Of a stretch of DNA of 64,000 nucleotides, positions 1 through 7,407 are shown piece by piece. This DNA is from RGIG9041 sp045593905 (lineage in GTDB: Bacteria; Bacillota; Clostridia; Oscillospirales; QAKW01). The position numbers and the translations under genes are program-made. The notes under the pieces were generated by a model. The model saw only the letters and a list, made by a program, of their open reading frames with translations. It did not search any database and was not told where the DNA came from. Positions within the stretch are counted from its first letter, which is position 1, and each line of letters begins with the position of its first letter. The stretch lies in NCBI GenBank assembly GCA_045593905.1, contig JAZNXL010000014.1, positions 30,488 to 94,487 of the forward strand, in the 5' to 3' direction.

Positions 1-2
1 AT

Positions 3-167
3 GACGAGGTTAAAAAGATTGTTGATACCTACAAAAACAAAGACCAGCAAAGCGCGGCATGGCGTATGCTTCAAAACGGTATTTACGATGATTCTTTCCC
101 CGAGATTTTGGGATATTCGGAAGAAGTATTGCTTAACTATGTGAACAGCGTGTTAAATGGTTTTTAA
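3..167 (+). CDS. C-terminal end of an unidentified protein (partial)
   Basis: An open frame enters from the left edge (frame 3) and ends at TAA 165-167, giving the last 54 residues. The peptide is charged and helical-looking near its start, then has a stretch containing NGIYDDSFPEILGYSEE, and ends VNSVLNGF. It carries no motif that I recognise, so no function is given. It lies upstream of the B6 salvage genes, but a probable promoter begins four bases after its stop, so co-transcription is not implied. Confidence 0.55.
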   Translation, partial: DEVKKIVDTYKNKDQQSAAWRMLQNGIYDDSFPEILGYSEEVLLNYVNSVLNGF

Positions 168-170
168 ATA

Positions 171-199
171 TTGATTTTGTAAAATCAGTGTGGTAAAAT
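171..199 (+). promoter_or_regulatory. Probable sigma-A promoter of the pyridoxamine kinase gene
   Basis: TTGATT (171-176) and TAAAAT (194-199) are separated by exactly 17 bases. The -10 lies 32 bases before the proposed ATT start at 232. It is the only good -35/-10 pair between the preceding stop codon and the gene. Confidence 0.5.
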
Positions 200-231
200 A
201 AAAAATCATAACAAAAAGGGGGCGTAAAGGT

Positions 232-1062
232 ATTAAAAAGGTTGCTTTAATTAATGATTTATCGGGCATTGGCAGATGCTCTCTTACCGTTGCGCTTCCC
301 ATAATAAGCGCTATGGGTCACGAGTGCGCGGCTTTTCCGACCGCTATTTTATCAAATCACACAGGGTTTGATGATTATACGTTTTACGATTTTACCGAGC
401 ATTTAAACGGCTTTTGCGCCTGTTGGCAAAAGCTTGGGGTAAAGTTTGATACTGTTTACAGCGGCTTTTTGGGTTCTGAGCATCAGGTTGATATTACCAT
501 AGAGTTTATGGATAAATTCGGTGCAGGCGCGCTAAAGCTGGTTGACCCTGTAATGGGTGACGACGGCGTTATTTACGATACCTTTAGCGAGTCGATGCGC
601 GAACACATAAAGCGTCTTGTAAAACGCGCCGATATTATAACACCCAATCTTACCGAGCTTTGTGAGCTTTGCGGTACAGAGTATATGAAAAGTACCACTC
701 TTAAAAGCATTGAAAATATGTGCGCATCTCTTAGCATTGATAAAATTGTAGTGACAGGGCTTAGTAAAAGCTCGGTGCCTGAGCTTTGTGACGGTGAAAT
801 AGTTAATTTTGTTTATGACGGCGGCAACAGTTACTGTATAAAAAACAAAAAAACACCCGTTATGTATTGTGGTACGGGCGATACGTTTGCAAGTGTGTTA
901 TGCGGTGCGCTTACAAGTGGTAACAGTCTTGAACAGGCGGTTATAACTGCATCAACCTTTACTGCCGAGGCGACTGAGCATACATATAAAAACGGCGGAC
1001 AAAAGCTTTACGGAATAGCGTTTGAAAAAATGCTATATAAACTTATAAAAGGAGAAAACTAA
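232..1062 (+). CDS. pdxK: Pyridoxamine/pyridoxal kinase, apparent ATT start
   Basis: Ribokinase-family kinase that phosphorylates vitamin B6 vitamers to the 5'-phosphate in the cytoplasm. The N-terminus reads KKVALINDLSGIGRCSLTVA, the family signature, and the anion-hole motif GTGD lies at about residues 214-217 with D217 as the likely catalytic base. The conserved N-terminus starts well before the first ATG at 313. Upstream to the in-frame stop (199-201) there is no ATG, GTG or TTG, but ATT at 232 sits 9 bases after a GGGGG run (218-222), so I place the start there (276 aa, normal length). An assembly error in the start codon is the alternative. It abuts an ECF S component gene, which suggests uptake coupled to trapping of B6. 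Confidence 0.85.
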   Translation: MKKVALINDLSGIGRCSLTVALPIISAMGHECAAFPTAILSNHTGFDDYTFYDFTEHLNGFCACWQKLGVKFDTVYSGFLGSEHQVDITIEFMDKFGAGALKLVDPVMGDDGVIYDTFSESMREHIKRLVKRADIITPNLTELCELCGTEYMKSTTLKSIENMCASLSIDKIVVTGLSKSSVPELCDGEIVNFVYDGGNSYCIKNKKTPVMYCGTGDTFASVLCGALTSGNSLEQAVITASTFTAEATEHTYKNGGQKLYGIAFEKMLYKLIKGEN

Positions 1063-1575
1063 ATGAAAACCAAAACAAAATTGTTGACAAAAAGCGCACT
1101 TTTTGCAGCCTTAGTTTACGTTGCAACGCTTACCGGCGCCGTATGTCCCATTGGTTCGGGCGCGTATTTACATATAGGCGATGCACTTGTTTACAGTTCA
1201 GCACTGGTGCTGCCGCTTCCGTTTGCAATGCTGAGTTCGGCAATAGGCGGAGCCCTTGCGGATATTACACTTGGAAGCGCAATGTACGCACTGCCGACGT
1301 TTATAATAAAAGCTCTTACTGCTATGTTTGCGGTTTTATTTTCAAAATTAAGTAAAAAGCCGCTTTTAAGCGACGTTTTAATTTGCGCATCGGGTGCCGT
1401 TACAGTGCTTGGCTACTTTGTTGCCGAGAGTATTATGTACGCGTTGTCATCAACAGGAGGGTTACTGGTAGCAATCTCGACAGCGGCGGCAGGTATGCCG
1501 TATAACTGCTTGCAGGCGCTTGCATCTGCAGTTGTGTTTATAATAATTTCGCCATACATTAAAAAGATAAAATAA
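1063..1575 (+). CDS. ECF transporter S component, probably for a B6 vitamer
   Basis: A hydrophobic protein of 170 residues with about five to six membrane segments. It contains GAYLHIGDALVY and GALADITLG, features of the ECF-type substrate-binding (S) subunits that sit in the membrane and work with a shared EcfA/A'/T energising module, which is not encoded here. The ATG follows the kinase stop directly, with GGAGAAAACTAA as ribosome-binding region. Substrate assignment to pyridoxine, pyridoxal or pyridoxamine rests only on the operon with pyridoxamine kinase. Thiamine-precursor S components look similar, so the family call is firm but the substrate is an inference. Confidence 0.8.
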   Translation: MKTKTKLLTKSALFAALVYVATLTGAVCPIGSGAYLHIGDALVYSSALVLPLPFAMLSSAIGGALADITLGSAMYALPTFIIKALTAMFAVLFSKLSKKPLLSDVLICASGAVTVLGYFVAESIMYALSSTGGLLVAISTAAAGMPYNCLQALASAVVFIIISPYIKKIK

Positions 1576-1599
1576 AAAGAGCCTTTAAGGCTCTTTTTT
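1576..1599. terminator. Bidirectional terminator between convergent genes
   Basis: An AAAGAGCC / GGCTCTTT stem with loop TTTAA, an A-run on one side and a T-run on the other, between the rightward B6 genes and the leftward Spo0A-like gene whose stop codon begins at 1598. Confidence 0.85.
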
Positions 1600-2365
1600 A
1601 TTTCTCGTTTTTTAAGTATTCGTGCAGTGTTGAAAGAAAAACTGCGTTTGTTGGGCAACCGCGCTTTTGGCTGATTGAGTTGCCAAACAATGATTGTATA
1701 GATTGGTCACTACAGTTATCCCACGAGCTTTCGATTGCATAGCGTATATTCTTTTCGACGCTCTTAGCTGAAATGTTATGAAGCTTTGCAAGTGTGGGGT
1801 AGAGCGCTTTGGTATAGCAGTTTAAAAGCGACGGGTCGTCGAGTGTCAGCATAAGTGCGTCAAACACTATTTTATAGCCTTTTGTACCGCTTGCAAGACC
1901 GACTCTGTGTAAAATTTCACGTACACGCTTTTTGTTAATTGCAACAATGTCTTTGGTGGGTGCGGTTGAACTTTTTTCAAAGAGCAGTCCATTAATGCGC
2001 GAGTCGAGGTCGATAAAATCGAGCGGAAACAGGCAGTAAACATCAATTCCTATTTCGTATAGCCTGTTAATGCTTTTGTCAAGCATTCCGCTGCCAACAA
2101 CCACAAACGCGGTGCCGCGCAGTAAATCGCGCTTTTTAAGCATTTGATAAAGCGAGCAGCAGTCCATATCGAAAAGATGGCGTGAGCAAACTATAACTTG
2201 AGGCGACAGCTGGGCAATTTGCTTTGCCGAATCGAGCGCGTACTGTGAGCGGCCTACAATATTGTAGTCAAACTCGTTTGCAAACGCGGTTATCTCGGTT
2301 TCAATTTGCCTGTCTGCCGAGGCTATAAAAAGACTAAGCCTTTGGGCGCTAGTTTCTAAGTGCAT
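1598..2365 (-). CDS. Spo0A-family regulator with a phosphorylation-dead receiver domain
   Basis: 255 residues. The C-terminal part (about 148-252) is a clear Spo0A DNA-binding domain: KGYKIVFDALML, a KALYPTLAKLHN segment, SAKSVEKNIRYAIESSW and the SLFGNS loop all align with the sporulation master regulator. The N-terminal 125 residues have receiver-like spacing but lack its chemistry: the acidic pair is S16/A17, the phospho-acceptor position is S61 (IVCSRHLFDMD where Spo0A has VLDIIMP), the conserved Thr position is G91 and the conserved Lys position is F113. It therefore cannot be controlled by phosphorelay in the usual way. It overlaps the upstream DUF711 gene by 17 bases with no strong SD, so it is probably translationally coupled. 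It is either a diverged paralog or this organism's unusual Spo0A. Confidence 0.85.
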   Translation of the reverse strand: MHLETSAQRLSLFIASADRQIETEITAFANEFDYNIVGRSQYALDSAKQIAQLSPQVIVCSRHLFDMDCCSLYQMLKKRDLLRGTAFVVVGSGMLDKSINRLYEIGIDVYCLFPLDFIDLDSRINGLLFEKSSTAPTKDIVAINKKRVREILHRVGLASGTKGYKIVFDALMLTLDDPSLLNCYTKALYPTLAKLHNISAKSVEKNIRYAIESSWDNCSDQSIQSLFGNSISQKRGCPTNAVFLSTLHEYLKNEK

Positions 2366-3707
2366 TTTGCGGTGCGGGTATACGTCCGCCGCGTGAAATA
2401 AATTTTTCGGAGCTTTCGCCGTGAACTGCCATAATGGGCGCGCTTCCTAAAAGTCCGCCAAATTCAACCTCGTCACCTACTGTTTTGCCGTAAGCGGGGA
2501 TTACGCGAACTGCGGTTGTTTTGTTATTGATGACACCAATGCTTATTTCATCGGCGATAATTGCCGAGATTGTTGAAGCGGGTGTGTCGCCGGGAATTGC
2601 AATCATATCAAGACCAACCGAGCAAACAGCAGTCATTGCCTCGAGCTTGTCGAGTGTGAGTGTGCCAAGCCTTGCTGAGTCAATCATACCCGCGTCTTCT
2701 GAAACGGGAATAAACGCACCTGAAAGACCGCCAACGTGTGACGATGCCATAGCGCCGCCTTTTTTAACAGCGTCGTTTAAAAGAGCAAGGCAAGCGGTTG
2801 TGCCGTGCGTACCGCAACGCTCAAGTCCCATCTCTTCAAGAATGTGCGCAACCGAGTCGCCGATAGCGGGTGTGGGCGCGAGCGACAAATCAACAATACC
2901 AAAAGGTACGTTAAGGCGCTTTGATGCTTCGGTTGCAACAAGCTGACCTACGCGTGTGATTTTAAATGCAGTCTTTTTAATAATGTCGGCAATCTCTGTG
3001 ATGTCGGCATTTTTTGCTTTTGAAATCGCATAACTTACAACACCGGGACCTGATACACCAACGTTGATAGCACAGTCGCCCTCGCCAACGCCGTGAAATG
3101 CACCTGCCATAAAGGGATTGTCCTCGGGTACGTTTGCAAACACAACAAGCTTTGCACAGCCGATTGAGTCGTTGTCTTTTGTAAGGTATGCGGTCTTTTT
3201 AATAATCTCGCCCATTTTTGCAACAGCATCAAGGTTAATACCTGCTTTGGTGGTTGCAACGTTGATTGACGAGCAAACGTTATTGGTAACGGTGAGTGCC
3301 TCGGGTATTGACTCGATAAGGTTTTTATCGCCTGTTGTCATACCTTTATGCACAAGCGCCGAGTAACCGCCGATAAAGTTAATACCGCAGGTTTTAGCGG
3401 CACGGTCGAGTGTTTTTGCTATTTTTACCATGTCTTCAACACTTGCATCGCGTGCAACAAGCGAGATGGGCGTTACCGAAACGCGCTTGTTAATAATCGG
3501 AATTCCGTATTGCTTTGAAATATCCTCACCTGTAGCAACAAGGTTGCCTGCGTACTTTACGATTTTGTTATAGATATTATCGCAAAGCCTGTCAATGTTG
3601 TCCGACACACAGTCAAAAAGCGATATACCCATAGTAATGGTGCGTACATCGAGGTGTCGGTTATCAATCATATCAATTGTTTCTAAAACTTCTTTAATAT
3701 TGAGCAT
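2349..3707 (-). CDS. PFL family protein (DUF711/UPF0210)
   Basis: 452 residues, full length for the UPF0210/DUF711 family, whose members fold like pyruvate formate-lyase-type barrels but have no firmly assigned reaction. Recognisable stretches include an N-terminal MLNIKEVLETIDMID, VRTITMGISL and the glycine-rich GVGEGDCAINVGVSGPG. It lies 7 bases downstream of an ACT-domain gene. This ACT-DUF711 pair is a widely conserved neighbourhood, which suggests that the small protein senses a ligand, perhaps an amino acid, for the larger one. That role is inference. Confidence 0.9.
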   Translation of the reverse strand: MLNIKEVLETIDMIDNRHLDVRTITMGISLFDCVSDNIDRLCDNIYNKIVKYAGNLVATGEDISKQYGIPIINKRVSVTPISLVARDASVEDMVKIAKTLDRAAKTCGINFIGGYSALVHKGMTTGDKNLIESIPEALTVTNNVCSSINVATTKAGINLDAVAKMGEIIKKTAYLTKDNDSIGCAKLVVFANVPEDNPFMAGAFHGVGEGDCAINVGVSGPGVVSYAISKAKNADITEIADIIKKTAFKITRVGQLVATEASKRLNVPFGIVDLSLAPTPAIGDSVAHILEEMGLERCGTHGTTACLALLNDAVKKGGAMASSHVGGLSGAFIPVSEDAGMIDSARLGTLTLDKLEAMTAVCSVGLDMIAIPGDTPASTISAIIADEISIGVINNKTTAVRVIPAYGKTVGDEVEFGGLLGSAPIMAVHGESSEKFISRGGRIPAPQNALRN

Positions 3708-3714
3708 AGTTCAC

Positions 3715-3984
3715 CTATATTCTGTGCATTGAGTTAAAAATATCTTCGCGCATTGTATGAATTTTGAGTCCGAGTTCGTTTCCGCATTTGTCGAGTGCAT
3801 CAACAATATCAGTAAACGGTATAGAGGTATCTTGCGCATCGGCAAGCATTACCATTGAAAACATATTGTTCATAACCTTTTGCGAAATATCAACAATATT
3901 AATGTTAAGCTTTTTGCAGGTTGTAGCAACGTCGCATACAATGCCGACTTTATCGTGACCTGCAACTGTAATTACAATTCTCAT
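3715..3984 (-). CDS. ACT domain protein (UPF0237)
   Basis: 89 residues forming a single ACT domain. It opens MRIVITVAGHDKVGIVCDVA, typical of the stand-alone UPF0237 ACT proteins, which bind small ligands, usually amino acids, as dimers. It is first in a leftward operon with the DUF711 gene and the Spo0A-like gene. A good SD (AAGGAGAAAA on the minus strand) and a strong promoter lie directly upstream. Confidence 0.9.
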   Translation of the reverse strand: MRIVITVAGHDKVGIVCDVATTCKKLNINIVDISQKVMNNMFSMVMLADAQDTSIPFTDIVDALDKCGNELGLKIHTMREDIFNSMHRI

Positions 3985-4016
3985 AGCATTTTCTCCTTGA
4001 TTTTATTCAAATAAAA

Positions 4017-4044
4017 ATTATATCATAAATACATAGTTTTTCAA
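4017..4044 (-). promoter_or_regulatory. Sigma-A promoter for the ACT-DUF711-Spo0A-like operon
   Basis: On the minus strand, TTGAAA (4044-4039) and TATAAT (4022-4017) with a 16-base spacer. The start codon at 3984 lies 32 bases past the -10. It is back to back with the rightward promoter at 4052-4079. Confidence 0.75.
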
Positions 4045-4051
4045 GTTTTTA

Positions 4052-4079
4052 TTGAAAGTTTGCAAAAGTATGGTAAAAT
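4052..4079 (+). promoter_or_regulatory. Sigma-A promoter for the Lrp-aminotransferase-ispE operon
   Basis: TTGAAA (4052-4057) and TAAAAT (4074-4079) with a 16-base spacer, 33 bases before the lrp-type ATG. Only 7 bases separate its -35 from the divergent -35, so a regulator binding here, possibly the Lrp protein itself, could affect both operons. Confidence 0.65.
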
Positions 4080-4112
4080 AGGTGTAGTATTATTTTAAGG
4101 AGATTATAGCAA

Positions 4113-4598
4113 ATGAACGACAAAAAGCTTTTAGCGCTTATAGAAAAGGATGCTCTTATCAAAAAAACTCAGCTTGCGGCGGCACTTGGTTGCAGCGAGG
4201 CAGAGGTGGAGTCCGCCATTGCGCGTCTTGAAAAAGAAAAGGTCATTTTAGGCTATAATACAATGATAGACTGGGATAAAACCAACCGCGGCGGCATTAC
4301 TGCCATGATTGAGCTTAAAATCTCGCCTGTTCGCGGCGAGGGTTTTGACAAGGTTGCACGCAGAATCTCAAAATACCCGCAGGTAACAAGCGTTTCGCTT
4401 ATGTCGGGCTCCTACGATATTTTGCTGTCAATCGAGGGCAAATCTCTTCAGGAGGTTGCGCTTTTTGTATCGCAAAAGCTTGCAACAATGGAGGGCGTTT
4501 TGTCAACCGCAACACATTTTGTTCTTAAAAAATATAAAGAAAAAGGACTCTCCTACGATGTTGCCGAGGGTGATATGAGGGGACTTTATAACCTATGA
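4113..4598 (+). CDS. Lrp/AsnC family transcriptional regulator
   Basis: 161 residues. An N-terminal winged helix-turn-helix (about 1-50, with LAAALGCSEAEVESAIARL) precedes an AsnC/RAM ligand-binding domain (about 65-145, with VTSVSLMSGSYDILLSIEG). Such proteins form oligomers that sense amino acids and control metabolism genes. Its stop overlaps the start of an aminotransferase gene by 4 bases (ATGA), and the pair is the common Lrp-aminotransferase operon, so control of amino-acid transamination is likely. SD is AAGGAGATT. Confidence 0.9.
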   Translation: MNDKKLLALIEKDALIKKTQLAAALGCSEAEVESAIARLEKEKVILGYNTMIDWDKTNRGGITAMIELKISPVRGEGFDKVARRISKYPQVTSVSLMSGSYDILLSIEGKSLQEVALFVSQKLATMEGVLSTATHFVLKKYKEKGLSYDVAEGDMRGLYNL

Positions 4599-5758
4599 TA
4601 AACTATGACTCAATACTTTCAGATAAAGTAAAAACTATAAAACCGTCGGGCATACGAAAGTTTTTTGATATTGCTGCCGAGTACGACGACGTTTTGTCGC
4701 TCTCGGTGGGTGAGCCTGACTTTGAGACCCCGTGGCATATACGCGAGGCGGGTATAGAAGCGCTCGAGCGTGGACGCACCAAGTACACCGCAAACGCAGG
4801 CATGCGTGAGCTACGCGTTGAAACCGCAAACTACTTAAAACGCAGATTTTCGCTTGACTATCAACCCGAAGACACATTAATAACAGTAGGCGGAAGTGAG
4901 GCTATTGACCTTGCAATCCGTGCGCTTATTAACCCCGGTGACGAGGTTTTGGTGCCTGAACCGTCGTTTGTGTGCTATAGTCCTATTACCACTCTTGCAG
5001 GCGGTGTTGCAGTGCCGATTGTAACACGTCAACAAGACGATTTTAAGCTGACGGCATCAGCACTTAAAAGTGCAATCACGCCCAAAACAAAAATGCTTGT
5101 GCTACCGTTCCCTAACAATCCCACAGGCGCAATTATGACCCGCAAAGAGTTAAATGCAATCGCGCGTGTTTTAAAAGACACAAACATTATTGTTTTGTCA
5201 GACGAAATTTATGCCGAGCTTACATACGGAACAAAGCACGTAAGCTTTGCATCTATTGCCGATATGAAAGAGCGCACCATTGTTGTAAACGGCTTTTCAA
5301 AAGCGTTTTCAATGACAGGCTGGCGACTTGGTATTGCCGCAGGTCCGCGCCCCATTATTGATAAAATGATACGCATTCACCAATACGGCATTATGAGCTC
5401 GCCTACAATCAGCCAGTACGCAGCTATTGAGGCACTTAAAAAAGGCGACAGCGATATTGAGGTTATGAAAAACAACTATGACGAACGCCGCAAACTCATT
5501 TTAGAGGGTGTTCGTGCTATGGGTATTCCTTGCTTTGAGCCGTTTGGCGCATTTTACATATTCCCCGATATTTCAAAGTTTGGGCTTTCGAGTGACGAGT
5601 TTTGCGAGCGTTTGCTTCGCGAACAGCGCCTTGCTGTTGTACCGGGCAGCGCATTTGGTGATAGCGGCGAGGGCTTTATTCGTATCTCATACGCATATTC
5701 GGTAGAAAATATAAAGCTTGCACTTGAACGCCTTGAAAGGTTTGTAAACTCATTGTGA
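4595..5758 (+). CDS. PLP-dependent aminotransferase, class I/II (aromatic/aspartate type)
   Basis: 387 residues, fold type I aminotransferase. PNNPTGA, SDEIYAELTYG and NGFSKAFSMTGWR are present, with K236 as the Schiff-base lysine. The C-terminal arginine region (GFIRISYAYS) that binds the substrate carboxylate is intact. It resembles clostridial PatA/AspC-like enzymes that transfer amino groups between aromatic or acidic amino acids and 2-oxoglutarate. The exact substrate cannot be read from sequence. It is coupled to the Lrp gene (4-base overlap) and to ispE (4-base GTGA overlap). Confidence 0.9.
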   Translation: MINYDSILSDKVKTIKPSGIRKFFDIAAEYDDVLSLSVGEPDFETPWHIREAGIEALERGRTKYTANAGMRELRVETANYLKRRFSLDYQPEDTLITVGGSEAIDLAIRALINPGDEVLVPEPSFVCYSPITTLAGGVAVPIVTRQQDDFKLTASALKSAITPKTKMLVLPFPNNPTGAIMTRKELNAIARVLKDTNIIVLSDEIYAELTYGTKHVSFASIADMKERTIVVNGFSKAFSMTGWRLGIAAGPRPIIDKMIRIHQYGIMSSPTISQYAAIEALKKGDSDIEVMKNNYDERRKLILEGVRAMGIPCFEPFGAFYIFPDISKFGLSSDEFCERLLREQRLAVVPGSAFGDSGEGFIRISYAYSVENIKLALERLERFVNSL

Positions 5759-6615
5759 TAACGCTTAAATCTTATGCAAAAATTAATATCTCGCTTGACC
5801 TTGTAGGCAAACGCGACGACGGTTACCACCTTTTGCGCTCGGTTATGCAAAAGATATCGCTTTGCGATTATGTAACTGTTAAAGGGTCAGAGTCGGGTAT
5901 TAAACTAAAGTGTAACCGTAAGTACATTCCAACAGATGAGCGAAATATAGCATACCGTGCTGCAGCCGCGTTTTTTAAAGCTACAGGTATTAACGGCGGT
6001 TGTAACATAACGCTAAAAAAATACATTCCTTGCGGAGCGGGTCTGGGTGGCGGAAGCTCAAACGGAGCGGCGGTTTTTGACGCGCTTTGCAGCCTTTATA
6101 AAGTAAACTTTGATGCCGATAAAAAGAGCGAGATTTTGCAATCGGTCGGCGCTGACATTCCGTTTTTCTTTTATGGCGGAACAGCGCTCATAGAGGGCAT
6201 TGGCGAAAAAGTGACACCGCTTAAAAATCTTCCCGACTGCCGAATTCTTATAGTAAAACCGCCTGTTTCACTGTCGACTGCGGCAATATTCTCATCACCG
6301 CTTGTTAAAGGCGGTTTTGGTACGAACTCAACCGACAAGGTTATTGATGCAATCAACAATGGTGACATTGACGGGGTAATTTCGGGCGCTTATAACGCGC
6401 TTGAGGGCGCCAGCATAAACGAAGCGCCTGTTATTGCCGACATAAAAAACGAGCTTTTAAACTGCGGCGCTGATTTTTCAATGATGAGCGGGTCAGGGTC
6501 GGCTGTTTACGGAATTTTTAAAAACTATAAAGCCTGTAAAATGGCTTACCAAACACTTATTACAAAATACAAAGACACTTACATTACAAAACCAATAAAC
6601 GAGCACGCTGAATAG
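5755..6615 (+). CDS. ispE: 4-diphosphocytidyl-2-C-methyl-D-erythritol kinase
   Basis: 286-residue GHMP kinase of the non-mevalonate isoprenoid pathway. It phosphorylates CDP-methylerythritol. The N-terminus reads SYAKINISLDLVGKRDDGYH, and the ATP loop PCGAGLGGGSSNGAAV lies around residues 89-104. The GMMSGSG-like motif appears as MMSGSGSAVYG near the C-terminus. The GTG start overlaps the aminotransferase stop (GTGA). The next pathway enzymes, IspD and IspF, are encoded as a fusion at 58.2 kb. The terminator stem overlaps its last codons. Confidence 0.95.
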   Translation: MITLKSYAKINISLDLVGKRDDGYHLLRSVMQKISLCDYVTVKGSESGIKLKCNRKYIPTDERNIAYRAAAAFFKATGINGGCNITLKKYIPCGAGLGGGSSNGAAVFDALCSLYKVNFDADKKSEILQSVGADIPFFFYGGTALIEGIGEKVTPLKNLPDCRILIVKPPVSLSTAAIFSSPLVKGGFGTNSTDKVIDAINNGDIDGVISGAYNALEGASINEAPVIADIKNELLNCGADFSMMSGSGSAVYGIFKNYKACKMAYQTLITKYKDTYITKPINEHAE

Positions 6616-6627
6616 CGTGCTTTTTTT
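6602..6627 (+). terminator. Terminator of the lrp-ispE operon
   Basis: An AGCACGCT / AGCGTGCT stem with loop GAAT, followed by seven Ts. The stem includes the last ispE codons and the TAG stop, so the gene end and the terminator are overlaid. Confidence 0.85.
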
Positions 6628-6660
6628 GTGTCGATAATCACCCTGAAAGGTGTGATTGAT

Positions 6661-7287
6661 ATGAAAAAATCTATACTTTACGTATCTGCTTTGTTTGGTT
6701 GCTTTTTTATACTGCTTGCAATTTATTGCATATCATTAAATAATGATGCAAAACAAATTAAAGACGGAGTTTTGCGCTTTCACATTGTTGCAAACTCAAA
6801 TACTGATAACGACCAACAACTAAAACTAAAAGTGCGCGACGGTATTGCCGACTACTGTTCTGAGTTGTTTGGCGGTTTGAATAATAAAACACAAGCGGTA
6901 GATATTGCAAATAAAAATCTTGAAAATCTCAAACAAAAAGCTGAATTGATTTTAAAGCAAAACGGTTGTGAAAACGCTGTTAGCGTTTGCGTAACCGAGC
7001 GATATTTTCCTACCAAAGACTACGAGGGCGTCAGCCTTCCTGCAGGTGTTTACGATACTCTTGATATAAAAATAGGCTCTGCCGAGGGCGAAAATTTTTG
7101 GTGTGTAATGTTTCCTGATATTTGTATTTCTTCTTCCAGCGCAAAAACAAATAAACAAAAACTTTCTACTGTTCTTTCGGGCGACAGCTTAAAAATTGCA
7201 ACAAATAATAAATCTTGTCGTGTTCGTTTCAAATTTAAAACTATCGAGCTTATTGAGTCGGTTAAAAACAAAATTAAAGATAAATAA
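6661..7287 (+). CDS. spoIIR: Stage II sporulation protein R
   Basis: 208 residues. An N-terminal membrane or signal segment (about 5-27) precedes the SpoIIR domain, including LRFHIVANSNTDNDQQLKLK and KLKVRDGI. SpoIIR is made in the forespore and secreted, and triggers SpoIIGA to process pro-sigma-E in the mother cell, linking the two compartments. I choose ATG 6661 (MKKSIL) over an earlier GTG at 6628, because GAAAGGTG lies 8 bases upstream and the signal segment then sits at the N-terminus. The SD lies inside a small hairpin. The gene shows sporulation capacity or ancestry. Confidence 0.9.
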   Translation: MKKSILYVSALFGCFFILLAIYCISLNNDAKQIKDGVLRFHIVANSNTDNDQQLKLKVRDGIADYCSELFGGLNNKTQAVDIANKNLENLKQKAELILKQNGCENAVSVCVTERYFPTKDYEGVSLPAGVYDTLDIKIGSAEGENFWCVMFPDICISSSSAKTNKQKLSTVLSGDSLKIATNNKSCRVRFKFKTIELIESVKNKIKDK

Positions 7288-7407
7288 TTCAGTATACATT
7301 TAGTGTGATTTATGCAACATAAAGTTATATATTTATAATACTGCCTTTGTTATAATTAATGTGTATATTATATATTAGTATAGTTGTCCCGAAAGGAAGA
7401 AACATTT
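7288..7407 (+). promoter_or_regulatory. AT-rich upstream region of the SLH protein gene
   Basis: 120 bases with no gene. Two TATAAT matches (7334-7339 and 7351-7356) lie in an extremely AT-rich tract, but neither has a convincing -35; TATGCA at 7311-7316 is the best match. It probably holds the promoter of the downstream surface-protein gene. The SD GAAAGGAAG lies just before the ATG at 7408. I see no terminator for spoIIR here. Confidence 0.4.

Noticed and set aside
2521..2946. Long plus-strand frame opposite the DUF711 gene
   Set aside because: Shadow frame of a well-conserved coding sequence, no SD, unrecognisable product.
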